Below, in pieces: positions 5,865 to 12,465 of a DNA stretch of 12,465 bases. The stretch's first letter is position 1; each line of letters starts with the position of its first letter. The DNA lies in assembly GCA_041738135.1 (NCBI GenBank), contig JBGSQK010000079.1:1-12465 (forward strand), in the 5' to 3' direction. The DNA is from JAGOMX01 sp041738135. Lineage in GTDB: Bacteria > Pseudomonadota > Alphaproteobacteria > JAGOMX01. Under the pieces are notes generated by a model that did no database searches, was not told the origin of the DNA, and saw only the letters and a list, made by a program, of their open reading frames with translations. The position numbers and the translations under genes were made by a program.

Positions 5865-8800
5865 ATGACGGTATCAAAAAAGTACACTTGGGTGCAAACC
5901 CATAAGGAACTGGTCAATTATTTGAAAGATAAAAAGGACGACCAGCTTGGCTTGATTGAATTATTAAAGGACGCTGGTTGCGATCATTTTAGTGATAAAG
6001 ATTCAGATGGAAATACCATTGCGCTTAAAGTGATTGACCCCTTTACTTTCTTTTGCTATATCAATAAGTACTCAAAACGACGATTAGAAATACTCCGAAC
6101 CCTTGCAAAAAATATAGGTATCGTTTCGCCAAGTGATGATTATGGTTTGCCCTCCGCCAATCCACAAAAAGTTTGGTTGTTTCCCTACAAGGGTAAAAGA
6201 GTAAGCAATGAAATCGAGAGACTCTGGTCTTTTTTTTATGCTGTTCTAGAAAACAAAATAACAAATGAGTCATTTGCCGATATTCTTGAAATAGAAGGGG
6301 TTGGATACGCGAAATTGACCGAAGTTTTATTTTATGTGGATCCTGAAAATTATTTCCCCGTTAACGGCCCAAGTACGCCATATTTGCGCGATGTCTTGAA
6401 AATTGACCCGAAGTTCAAAACCTTTCAGGACTATCAAGACATATTAGCTCAAATACGCACTAAGTCAAAAAAGTCGTTTTGTGAACTCTCGGAAGAAGCC
6501 TGGTCCTGGAATAACGATACCCCAATGGAGAAAGCCTTGAAAGCTCATCCGATCGCGGCTCTGATCAGCACTTACCTGACGGTGCTCAAGAATGATGGAT
6601 TCCCCTATGAAATGTATAAGTGGGACGCCGTCAATCACTTTCAGGAACATTGGCGTATCGAAGCAGAAAACTTTCAAGAAATGTTTTTGGAGGCTTTCCG
6701 CAAGAAAGAGAACCTCATGTATCAAAACTCATGGGGGTTCATACGAAATGCCGCCGCTCATTTTCCTGAAAAAGTGCGCGCAATGTTTCGAAATCTTTAC
6801 GATGAAAATCTCCCTGTAAATGACAGGATTCGTGCATTTCAGGATGCGGCAACCCAAATCCTGCCCGAACTTAAAAAGACCGTCGGAAAAGAGAATTTTA
6901 GTGCTCAGCAAGATGAACGCACGGTTTCTGTTTACCTGGCGTTCCGATTTCCTGAAAAGTACTTCTTGTATAAGAATTCATTCTATACCCGCCTTTGCGA
7001 CATTTTGGGGGTAAAGACTGCACCTGCCGGTGAACGATTTATCCATTATTTGCAGTTGGCGGAAGATATCAAGCAAAACCACATCTCCAATAATCCCGAT
7101 CTTCAACAAGCGCATGCTGCGATTTGTCCCAAAACGACATGGAATGACGAGAACTTGATTACACAGAACTTCCTTTATACTATGCTAGAGAATGAAGATG
7201 CGGGTTTGTCCTTGAATTATGAAAATATTCCGGGAGCTGAGGAATTTCTGGAAGTGATCCATTCTCATGATAGAGAAGATGTGGATCATTTTTTCGCATA
7301 CCTGGATTCAATTGTCGAACACTTTAATATTCAGCCGGATGATGAACGTGTTGTTACGGGTACTTCGGGTAAGCAATTGAACCTGACTATCCGACAACGG
7401 TATTGCTGGAATCTCTATCCTCCTGGGAGCAAAAAAGGGATGTTTGGCTTGATTTCTACCGATGAGATTACAACAAACAGCAAAGCCTATGAAGGAAATG
7501 GGCCAAAAGCGTTTTACAATCAATTTCAAGAGTATGGTTTTGCACTAGAGAATCGTGAAAATGCCTTTACCGCTATTGAAAGGGAACTTGAACGGAAAGC
7601 GAAGTCAAGCTTCACTCAGTTTAACAATGAAGCCTACCGAAAGGCCATTTTTGACAAGACTTACCGCGCTTTTATGATGGAGCAGCCCGCACCCAAACCC
7701 AATCAATCAAATATGGAAAGTATAAAAGCAGTGCTTCCTGTCAATCAAATTTTTTACGGCCCTCCCGGAACGGGAAAGACCTACAGGCTGAAACAAGATT
7801 ATTTTTCAAAATACACATTGAAAGAAGCCTCTTTGACCAAGGAGATGTTCTTTGAAGAAACTGTTAGAGATTTGACATGGTGGCAGGTAATTGCATTGGC
7901 ATTATTGGAAACGGGAACAACGAGGGTTGCTGATATTTTGGCAAACAGATGGGTATCGGAAAAGGCGGGTTTATCTGAATCTAAAAATGTAAGAGCTACC
8001 ATTTGGGGCAATCTTCAAATGCACACCATCCATGAATCTGAAACGGTAGCTTACACACAAAGACAATCCCCGCTTATTTTTGATAAAAACAAGGACAAAT
8101 CGTGGAAGATTTTAGAGAGTGAGTTGCAAGAGCAGTGTCCGGAACTATATGAGATACAAGACGCTGTGAATAATTTTAAGCCCAATCCACAAAAGGAAAT
8201 AAAGCACTATGTATTCACCACCTTTCATCAATCTTTCGCTTATGAAGATTTTATTGAAGGCATAAAACCCAAATTAAGACCGGAGGCAGAAAATACAGAC
8301 GTAGGCTATGAAATCGAGAACGGAGTTTTCAAAGTTCTGTGCTTAAGGGCGCAAAGTGATCCACAAAACCGCTATGCCATCTTTATCGATGAAATTAACA
8401 GGGGTAACGTCTCGGCTATTTTCGGAGAACTCATTACGCTGATCGAACCAGATAAACGTCTGGGTGCAATCAACGAGATTAAGGTGAGGCTCCCATATTC
8501 CAAAACCGATTTTGGTGTGCCAAGCAACCTAGATATTTATGGTACTATGAACACCGCAGATCGATCAGTCGAAGCACTTGACACCGCCCTGCGCCGAAGG
8601 TTTAGCTTCAGGGAAGTGATGCCCAACCCCGCACTTCTGCAAGGGATTTCATTTGGCGGTTTCAATTTAGAAGAGGTTTTGGAGTGCATCAATGCGCGTA
8701 TCGAATTTCTGCTGGACAGAGATCACACCATTGGACATTCATATTTTATGGATGTAAAGAGCGGCGATACTGAAGCCTTGGAGGATGTGTTTAAGAATAA

Positions 8801-9008
8801 GGTCATTCCTCTGCTACAAGAGTATTTTTACCACGATTATGAAAAGATAGCGCTCATCCTCGGTTCTGGTTTTGTAAATGTAAGCACCAATCATGTGGTG
8901 AAATTTCCTGATTTCGCCGGTATTGATCGTCCCGATTCAGTAACCCGCTGCAATTTGGTGGAAGAGTTTGAAGCCATTGAAGATGCCATTCGCACGCTGT
9001 TGAATTGA
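5865..9008 (+). CDS. mcrB: McrB-like AAA+ GTPase of a modification-dependent restriction system, with long N-terminal region
   Basis: The motor half has Walker A F-Y-G-P-P-G-T-G-K-T (K638, T639), Walker B I-F-I-D-E-I-N-R-G (D842, E843) and the McrB signature M-N-T-A-D-R-S (895-901) followed by A-L-R-R-R-F (908-913). McrB proteins hydrolyse GTP, form hexamers and drive McrC to cleave DNA carrying modified bases. At 1047 residues this is more than twice E. coli McrB (about 460). Residues 1-205 and 230-405 each end in a similar block (Y-F-P-V-N-G-P-S-T-P-Y-L-R-D-V-L-K-I at 163-180 and Y-F-L-Y-K-N-S-F-Y-T-R-L-C-D-I-L-G at 366-382), suggesting an internal duplication. Residues 490-605 form another unassigned module, a candidate for DNA recognition. 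The stop lies one base before the McrC ATG. The GTPase half is certain. The specificity is unknown. Confidence 0.93.
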   Translation: MTVSKKYTWVQTHKELVNYLKDKKDDQLGLIELLKDAGCDHFSDKDSDGNTIALKVIDPFTFFCYINKYSKRRLEILRTLAKNIGIVSPSDDYGLPSANPQKVWLFPYKGKRVSNEIERLWSFFYAVLENKITNESFADILEIEGVGYAKLTEVLFYVDPENYFPVNGPSTPYLRDVLKIDPKFKTFQDYQDILAQIRTKSKKSFCELSEEAWSWNNDTPMEKALKAHPIAALISTYLTVLKNDGFPYEMYKWDAVNHFQEHWRIEAENFQEMFLEAFRKKENLMYQNSWGFIRNAAAHFPEKVRAMFRNLYDENLPVNDRIRAFQDAATQILPELKKTVGKENFSAQQDERTVSVYLAFRFPEKYFLYKNSFYTRLCDILGVKTAPAGERFIHYLQLAEDIKQNHISNNPDLQQAHAAICPKTTWNDENLITQNFLYTMLENEDAGLSLNYENIPGAEEFLEVIHSHDREDVDHFFAYLDSIVEHFNIQPDDERVVTGTSGKQLNLTIRQRYCWNLYPPGSKKGMFGLISTDEITTNSKAYEGNGPKAFYNQFQEYGFALENRENAFTAIERELERKAKSSFTQFNNEAYRKAIFDKTYRAFMMEQPAPKPNQSNMESIKAVLPVNQIFYGPPGTGKTYRLKQDYFSKYTLKEASLTKEMFFEETVRDLTWWQVIALALLETGTTRVADILANRWVSEKAGLSESKNVRATIWGNLQMHTIHESETVAYTQRQSPLIFDKNKDKSWKILESELQEQCPELYEIQDAVNNFKPNPQKEIKHYVFTTFHQSFAYEDFIEGIKPKLRPEAENTDVGYEIENGVFKVLCLRAQSDPQNRYAIFIDEINRGNVSAIFGELITLIEPDKRLGAINEIKVRLPYSKTDFGVPSNLDIYGTMNTADRSVEALDTALRRRFSFREVMPNPALLQGISFGGFNLEEVLECINARIEFLLDRDHTIGHSYFMDVKSGDTEALEDVFKNKVIPLLQEYFYHDYEKIALILGSGFVNVSTNHVVKFPDFAGIDRPDSVTRCNLVEEFEAIEDAIRTLLN

Positions 9009-9009
9009 G

Positions 9010-10236
9010 ATGAGCACCAGGGTCATACAGGTTTTTGAACATCAAACGCTATACTATGGAAGGGAGTATGGCGGTGTGGCCTTTACCCAAAAGCATTTTG
9101 ATGCGCTGGCCAAATTGAATGTACTGCACGACAACAAGTACTTTACATTGGTTCACCAAGGCATCAGGTTTTCGCAGTATGTTGGCGTTGTGCAAATCGA
9201 TACGCTTAGCATTGAGATTTTGCCCAAAGCTGATCAACTATCTGAAGACACCAGCGTATGGCGAAATGCACTGATCTCCATGCTGCAATCCACCAAAAAG
9301 CTGAAAGTAAATCAGGTAGGTCAGGCGAATGTCAGCAAACAGAACATTCATTTGCTCGATATCTACTTTGATTGGTTTCTACGCGAGGTTGATACGCTGA
9401 TCAGGCAAGGGCTCATAAGGAAGTATTACAAGGAAACGAAGAATGTAACCGCCCTGAAAGGGAAGTTGGAGTTTGCCGGGCATATTTCAAAAAACCTCAT
9501 TCACAAAGAGCGTTTTTACACCACCCATCAGATTTACGATAAAGACCACCAAATCCATCAAATCCTAAATCTGGCTTTGAGCATTATTGAGCAGCTTACT
9601 AAAGGAAGCTATCTCTTTGCTAGGTGCAAAAGCGTGCAGCTCAACTTTCCTGAGGTATCGGAAATCAAGTGCACGGCCACTACTTTTGAAAAGATAAGGC
9701 TGAACCGAAAAGCGATTCCTTACGAAAAGGCGCTTGAGATCGCCCGTCTGATTATCCTCAACTATGCGCCCAATATCTCTTCGGGCGCTGAGCGTATGCT
9801 GGCACTAATGTTTGACATGAACAGGTTGTGGGAAGAATTTATTTTGCGACAGATGCAGCGTGACCTCTCCAAAGAAGGATGGAAAGTTTCGGCTCAGAGA
9901 AGCGAGAAATTTTGGGAAGGGAAGACGATTCGGCCTGACATTGTCTTAACCAGAGATGCGGAAACATATATTATTGATACCAAGTGGAAGCTTCCAGATA
10001 AGGCGAAGCCGAGTGATGACGATCTAAAGCAAATGTATGTTTATAACCACCATTGGACTTCGGTTAAGAGCCTATTGCTCTATCCGCGAAGTGAGAACCA
10101 AACGGATGTAGGGGGCGCGTTTTATTTGCCCATGAATGGGGAGAAACATTTTTGCAAGATGGGTTATGTCGACGTGTTAAGGGATGGGGTGTTGAATAGG
10201 GGGGTGGGAGAGGAAGTGTTGAGGAAGTTTGATTAG
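9010..10236 (+). CDS. mcrC: McrC-like endonuclease subunit
   Basis: McrC carries the nuclease of the McrBC complex and stimulates McrB GTPase. The N-terminal part (1-100) contains Y-G-G-V-A-F-T near residue 20 and Y-V-G-V-V-Q with S-I-E-I-L-P-K-A-D near 57-76, typical of McrC. The C-terminal part holds the PD-(D/E)xK site: R-P-D at 308-310 (D310) and I-I-D-T-K-W-K with D323 and K325, spaced as in E. coli McrC. At 408 residues it is somewhat longer than the E. coli protein (about 350). It starts one base after the mcrB stop, so the two are co-transcribed and presumably coupled. The last 15 codons are very G-rich. All visible catalytic residues are present, so the pair should be functional. Confidence 0.93.
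   Translation: MSTRVIQVFEHQTLYYGREYGGVAFTQKHFDALAKLNVLHDNKYFTLVHQGIRFSQYVGVVQIDTLSIEILPKADQLSEDTSVWRNALISMLQSTKKLKVNQVGQANVSKQNIHLLDIYFDWFLREVDTLIRQGLIRKYYKETKNVTALKGKLEFAGHISKNLIHKERFYTTHQIYDKDHQIHQILNLALSIIEQLTKGSYLFARCKSVQLNFPEVSEIKCTATTFEKIRLNRKAIPYEKALEIARLIILNYAPNISSGAERMLALMFDMNRLWEEFILRQMQRDLSKEGWKVSAQRSEKFWEGKTIRPDIVLTRDAETYIIDTKWKLPDKAKPSDDDLKQMYVYNHHWTSVKSLLLYPRSENQTDVGGAFYLPMNGEKHFCKMGYVDVLRDGVLNRGVGEEVLRKFD
10181..10208 (+). other. Potential G-quadruplex at the end of mcrC
   Basis: Four G-runs of 3, 4, 6 and 3 bases lie with loops of 2, 9 and 1 bases at the very 3' end of the mcrC coding strand. They would allow a quadruplex in the mRNA or in the non-template strand. Purely a sequence pattern. 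Confidence 0.3.
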
Positions 10237-10383
10237 ATGTAATCCCTGGTAGGACCAAAGCACTCAAAGACTTCATCATAAAAACGATGCTGTGGTTTAT
10301 CTGAGTGGTGCTTGGCTATCCCGGCGGGGGCTTCGTCGGCGAACTTCTATCAAAGCTCTGCTTTTCCTTGATTGCTCCTCAGC

Positions 10384-10421
10384 AGGCCTACTTCCCTGCC
10401 CGACTGGCAGGCGGGCCTTTT
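10384..10421 (+). terminator. GC-rich hairpin with short T tail after mcrC
   Basis: CCTGCC (10395-10400) pairs with GGCAGG (10406-10411) around a CGACT loop. An outer AGGCC (10384-10388) can pair with GGCCT (10414-10418), followed by TTTT. It sits about 150 bases after the mcrC stop and could act as an intrinsic terminator. From memory, the CCTGCC-loop-GGCAGG-CGGG core resembles dispersed intergenic hairpins of Cytophagales genomes, so it may be a repeat unit rather than a dedicated terminator. The rest of 10237-10504 shows no gene. Confidence 0.45.
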
Positions 10422-10453
10422 AGTTGAAGTCTTCAAATTTCAACCCCAAAATC

Positions 10454-10461
10454 TATATTTA
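10454..10461 (+). promoter_or_regulatory. Possible -7 box before the PD-(D/E)xK gene
   Basis: TATATTTA differs by one base from the Bacteroidota TAnnTTTG box and lies 43 bases before the next start codon, after the hairpin. No good -33 element is visible at the expected spacing. Weak. Confidence 0.25.
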
Positions 10462-10504
10462 CAACTTATCGAAAAAAGCTGCCACTTTTAGAACCTAAGT
10501 ACTC

Positions 10505-11665
10505 ATGAAAAAAAAGATCCATCCAGATATACAAACTCAAAATATAAATGGTCGTGAAAAGTACTTTTGCTTGGTTAGAAAGTCTTATATCCCGGCTACT
10601 CCTGAAGAAAAAGTTCGCCAAAATTTTTTACACTTTTTAATTTATGAGAAGCAATTTCCAATAAATAAAATAAAGGTTGAAGCATCTTTGGCTCATTATG
10701 ACCAAGGAATACAGAGGGTTGATATTTTGATTTTAGACCAAAATAATGATCCCTTTATTATTTATGAATGTAAAAAGGAGTTCGAAACAATTACAGATGA
10801 CATCATTGCTCAGGTTCAAGGTTACTATCGCAAACTCGGCACTGTTGTCCTAGTTGGTATAGTTTATGGAGACATTTTTAGACTAGTAGGATTTCAAGAT
10901 GGCGAATCTAAACCCAGATTTTATGAAGTTCATCCTGATTATTACAGCCTGATAAATAATGATGATTTACCAACTTTTGCCCCCGAAGTGTCAGCCTATC
11001 AACGAAATGCATGGAAAGCACCGGTTGACAAAGAGATTATTGAAGAGCTTGTTGAATTTGGGGTAATTGGTGAAGGAACGCATGAGGGGTATCATTCATT
11101 TTTAGTAAACATTGACGGTTGGTTTCTTGATGTTGATGATAAACTTGAAATCAACGAAAACATAGAAGATATTGGCATTAAACGAACAAAATTCGGAAAT
11201 GCCGCAGGTGCTTTTTTTACCAATGACTTTAGATCTTTTTTAGTCAAGAACAGACCGGACAAACCAATAATATGTATTGCGTTGACTGCAATGGATACAG
11301 GTAAGAACTCACCAATTAGAACGTCTATTTATGTAGGCGTGGAGACGACTCATTCGAAAAATTCATCACTACAGATTCAAGTCGAAAAATCAATAAGAAT
11401 TGTCAACGGAAAAGTGATTATTGAGCATAATGGTGCAATAACGGTGGGCAGGCTTGGCGCTTCAAAGAAACAGGACCTTATTGATTTTGTGTATGATCGA
11501 AATCCCAAATTAATCAAAAATGGAAAAGTGTTTTTAGGATCATTTGAATTAAGCGAAGAAATAAACTCAACGAATGTGAAACCCTTTATTGAGAATGTAA
11601 TAAGCTATGCTTTGTTAAGGAATGAGTTTAGAGAAATCAAGAAAGAAATAAATGTAAACAAGTGA
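10505..11665 (+). CDS. Type I restriction R-subunit N-terminal-like PD-(D/E)xK protein, standalone
   Basis: Residues 25-115 match the N-terminal nuclease domain seen in type I restriction R subunits and in many standalone proteins: R-K-S-Y-I-P-A-T-P-E-E-K-V-R-Q-N (25-40), an active-site E59, R-V-D-I-L-I-L-D with D73, Y-E-C-K with E88 and K90, and I-I-A-Q-V-Q-G-Y-Y (100-108), the downstream Gln helix. There is no helicase part. The remaining 270 residues form an unassigned alpha/beta region with V-N-I-D-G-W-F-L and several hydrophobic strands. Such proteins often occur near type I loci and defence genes, but their role is not defined, and the domain may bind or cut DNA. It has its own upstream gap with a hairpin, so it may be transcribed separately from mcrBC. 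The nuclease fold is likely. The function is open. Confidence 0.85.
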   Translation: MKKKIHPDIQTQNINGREKYFCLVRKSYIPATPEEKVRQNFLHFLIYEKQFPINKIKVEASLAHYDQGIQRVDILILDQNNDPFIIYECKKEFETITDDIIAQVQGYYRKLGTVVLVGIVYGDIFRLVGFQDGESKPRFYEVHPDYYSLINNDDLPTFAPEVSAYQRNAWKAPVDKEIIEELVEFGVIGEGTHEGYHSFLVNIDGWFLDVDDKLEINENIEDIGIKRTKFGNAAGAFFTNDFRSFLVKNRPDKPIICIALTAMDTGKNSPIRTSIYVGVETTHSKNSSLQIQVEKSIRIVNGKVIIEHNGAITVGRLGASKKQDLIDFVYDRNPKLIKNGKVFLGSFELSEEINSTNVKPFIENVISYALLRNEFREIKKEINVNK

Positions 11666-11767
11666 AACTAGGCTTTTCAGATTTTGACATTATGCTCAAT
11701 CCTAGATGAGATAAGGCTGGAAAATGAAGGCTGGACGGAAAGGGGTGTAATCTCCCCGTAAAAGATG

Positions 11768-11860
11768 ACACGTCAAAATTAGAATTAACTTTAACTGTCG
11801 TATGAAATAGAGCAAGTTTCCTCCCATGCAGCGCTCAATTTCGCTTTGATTTTGACGTGT
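11768..11860. repeat. 93-bp segment bounded by perfect 12-bp inverted repeats
   Basis: ACACGTCAAAAT at 11768-11779 is the reverse complement of ATTTTGACGTGT at 11849-11860. The left arm partly overlaps the right arm of the 26-bp repeat. The spacing of 69 bases allows a hairpin or a small non-autonomous element. No duplicated flanks were seen. Confidence 0.6.
11773..11798 (-). repeat. Right arm of 26-bp inverted repeat
   Basis: Exact reverse complement of 5735-5760. It lies about 110 bases after the stop of the PD-(D/E)xK gene, so the arms bracket a roughly 6-kb three-gene block. Together the arms look like the ends of an element or recombination sites, although no recombinase is present between them. 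Confidence 0.9.
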
Positions 11861-12120
11861 ACACTATAATCCCAATTTTTTTATTTTCAATATGTCCGGT
11901 TTATGGAAAGCCTGGAAATGGATCATGTAAATTTTCGGTTAGATTTGATGAAATGAACGGGAGTGTCTACCTTCAGTGGTTAGGATGCATTTCCGCTGGT
12001 AGCGGCCTAAACAATGTTGTAACCTATGATCCCAATGAATCCATGAGCGAAACTCCCATACCTTCTAAATTTTTCTCTCTATTAAAGGAGGGGACAGGCA
12101 AGGAACAAAGCCATTCCTGA
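11857..12120 (+). CDS. Doubtful small ORF, 87 aa, hydrophobic N-terminus
   Basis: It begins at a GTG located inside the 12-bp repeat arm. The first 17 residues are hydrophobic (T-I-I-P-I-F-L-F-S-I-C-P-V-Y-G), followed by a protein-like stretch (S-V-R-F-D-E-M-N-G-S-V-Y-L-Q-W-L-G). No family is recognised. An in-frame stop lies shortly upstream, and the 3' end overlaps a different-frame fragment, so it may be a remnant rather than a live gene. Confidence 0.25.
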   Translation: MYTIIPIFLFSICPVYGKPGNGSCKFSVRFDEMNGSVYLQWLGCISAGSGLNNVVTYDPNESMSETPIPSKFFSLLKEGTGKEQSHS

Positions 12121-12205
12121 AATCGACCAACAGCCTAACAAAAAGTACAACCTGAGTGCTGGGGAAATTGAGTTTGTAGAAAGTATGATAAAACCAGTGG
12201 AATAA
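12086..12205 (+). pseudogene. C-terminal gene fragment upstream of the RhuM gene
   Basis: After an in-frame stop, this frame reads K-A-I-P-E-I-D-Q-Q-P-N-K-K-Y-N-L-S-A-G-E and ends I-E-F-V-E-S-M-I-K-P-V-E before TAA. That is protein-like and would suit the tail of a gene preceding RhuM in one operon (20 bases to the RhuM ATG). No start codon with a plausible upstream is visible, so its front is missing. The first bases share a 16-bp identity with the DUF262 remnant at 4447. Confidence 0.35.
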
Positions 12206-12225
12206 AAAAGAATAAGCGTGCAGTT

Positions 12226-12465
12226 ATGGAAGAAAAAAAACAAGATCATAAACCAATTATACGTTCATCTTCAGCTGAATACCTAACATTTATTGCATCT
12301 ACTGGTGATGGCGGGGTACATGCTATTTATCAAGACGAAACTATTTGGCTCAGCCAAAAAATGATGGGCGAGTTGTACCAGGTAGAAACGCATACCATCA
12401 ATTATCATCTTAAAAAGATTATGAATGATAGTGAGTTAGAGGAGCAGGCAGTTATTCGAAATTTT
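12226..12465 (+). CDS. RhuM-family (virulence protein RhuM-like) gene, 3' truncated by window
   Basis: The frame is open from the ATG to the window edge (80 codons). Residues 39-73 (E-T-I-W-L-S-Q-K-M-M-G-E-L-Y-Q-V and H-T-I-N-Y-H-L-K-K-I with E-L-E-E) match the winged-helix-like N-terminus of RhuM proteins, whose family pattern is I-W-L-T-Q-x2-M-A-x-L-F followed by I-x2-H-I-x2-I. The biochemical role of RhuM is not settled. The genes are frequently found between hsdM and hsdS of type I restriction-modification loci, which suggests such a locus to the right. The start is the first ATG after the preceding stop and lacks a clear Shine-Dalgarno. Confidence 0.85.
   Translation, partial: MEEKKQDHKPIIRSSSAEYLTFIASTGDGGVHAIYQDETIWLSQKMMGELYQVETHTINYHLKKIMNDSELEEQAVIRNF

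Noticed and set aside
6592..7014. Extra + strand frames inside mcrB
   Set aside because: They lie fully within the uninterrupted McrB frame and show no family signal.
10300..10450. A tRNA or CRISPR-like unit in the gap after mcrC
   Set aside because: Only one GC-rich hairpin is present, with no cloverleaf and no regularly spaced repeats.

Overview
The window looks like a piece of a defence island from a Bacteroidota (probably Cytophagales-like) genome. The grounds are moderate to low GC, Shine-Dalgarno sites that are weak or absent, a TAnnTTTG-like promoter box, a GC-rich intergenic hairpin of a type I associate with this group, and protein families with a Bacteroidota flavour. No tRNA, rRNA, CRISPR array or recognisable transposase was found.

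Region 1 (2-4318) is a tight five-gene run on the + strand in which every gene overlaps the next. It starts inside a retron-type reverse transcriptase: the window opens on the catalytic YADD, and the retron VTG motif follows. Next come a 450-residue protein whose C-terminus resembles a degenerate GHKL/histidine-kinase ATPase, two small receiver-like proteins without an obvious phosphoacceptor, and a receiver protein with intact acidic pocket, Asp, Thr and Lys. The last carries an R-N-x5-H motif in its C-terminal half, typical of HEPN ribonucleases. My reading is a retron-like system whose effector arm is a two-component-style relay ending in a phosphorylation-gated HEPN RNase. I do not recognise this as a described retron type. 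The retron ncRNA would lie off the left edge.

Region 2 (4373-5468) holds the start of a DUF262/GmrS-type gene that breaks off after about 34 residues. A short open frame follows and ends in a TAATG junction with an intact Nmad3 (nucleotide-modification-associated) protein. It looks like a modification-linked operon whose first gene has lost its middle. A 396-bp gap after it holds decayed coding sequence on the minus strand and one arm of a 26-bp inverted repeat.

Region 3 (5735-11798) is bounded by perfect 26-bp inverted repeats. It contains a McrBC modification-dependent restriction pair, in which McrB has a very long N-terminal part with a partial internal duplication, followed by a hairpin and a type I restriction R-subunit N-terminal-like PD-(D/E)xK protein.

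Region 4 (11799-12465) is a junction with a doubtful small ORF, a C-terminal gene fragment, and the start of a RhuM-family gene that runs off the right edge. RhuM genes often sit inside type I restriction-modification loci, so such a locus may continue to the right.
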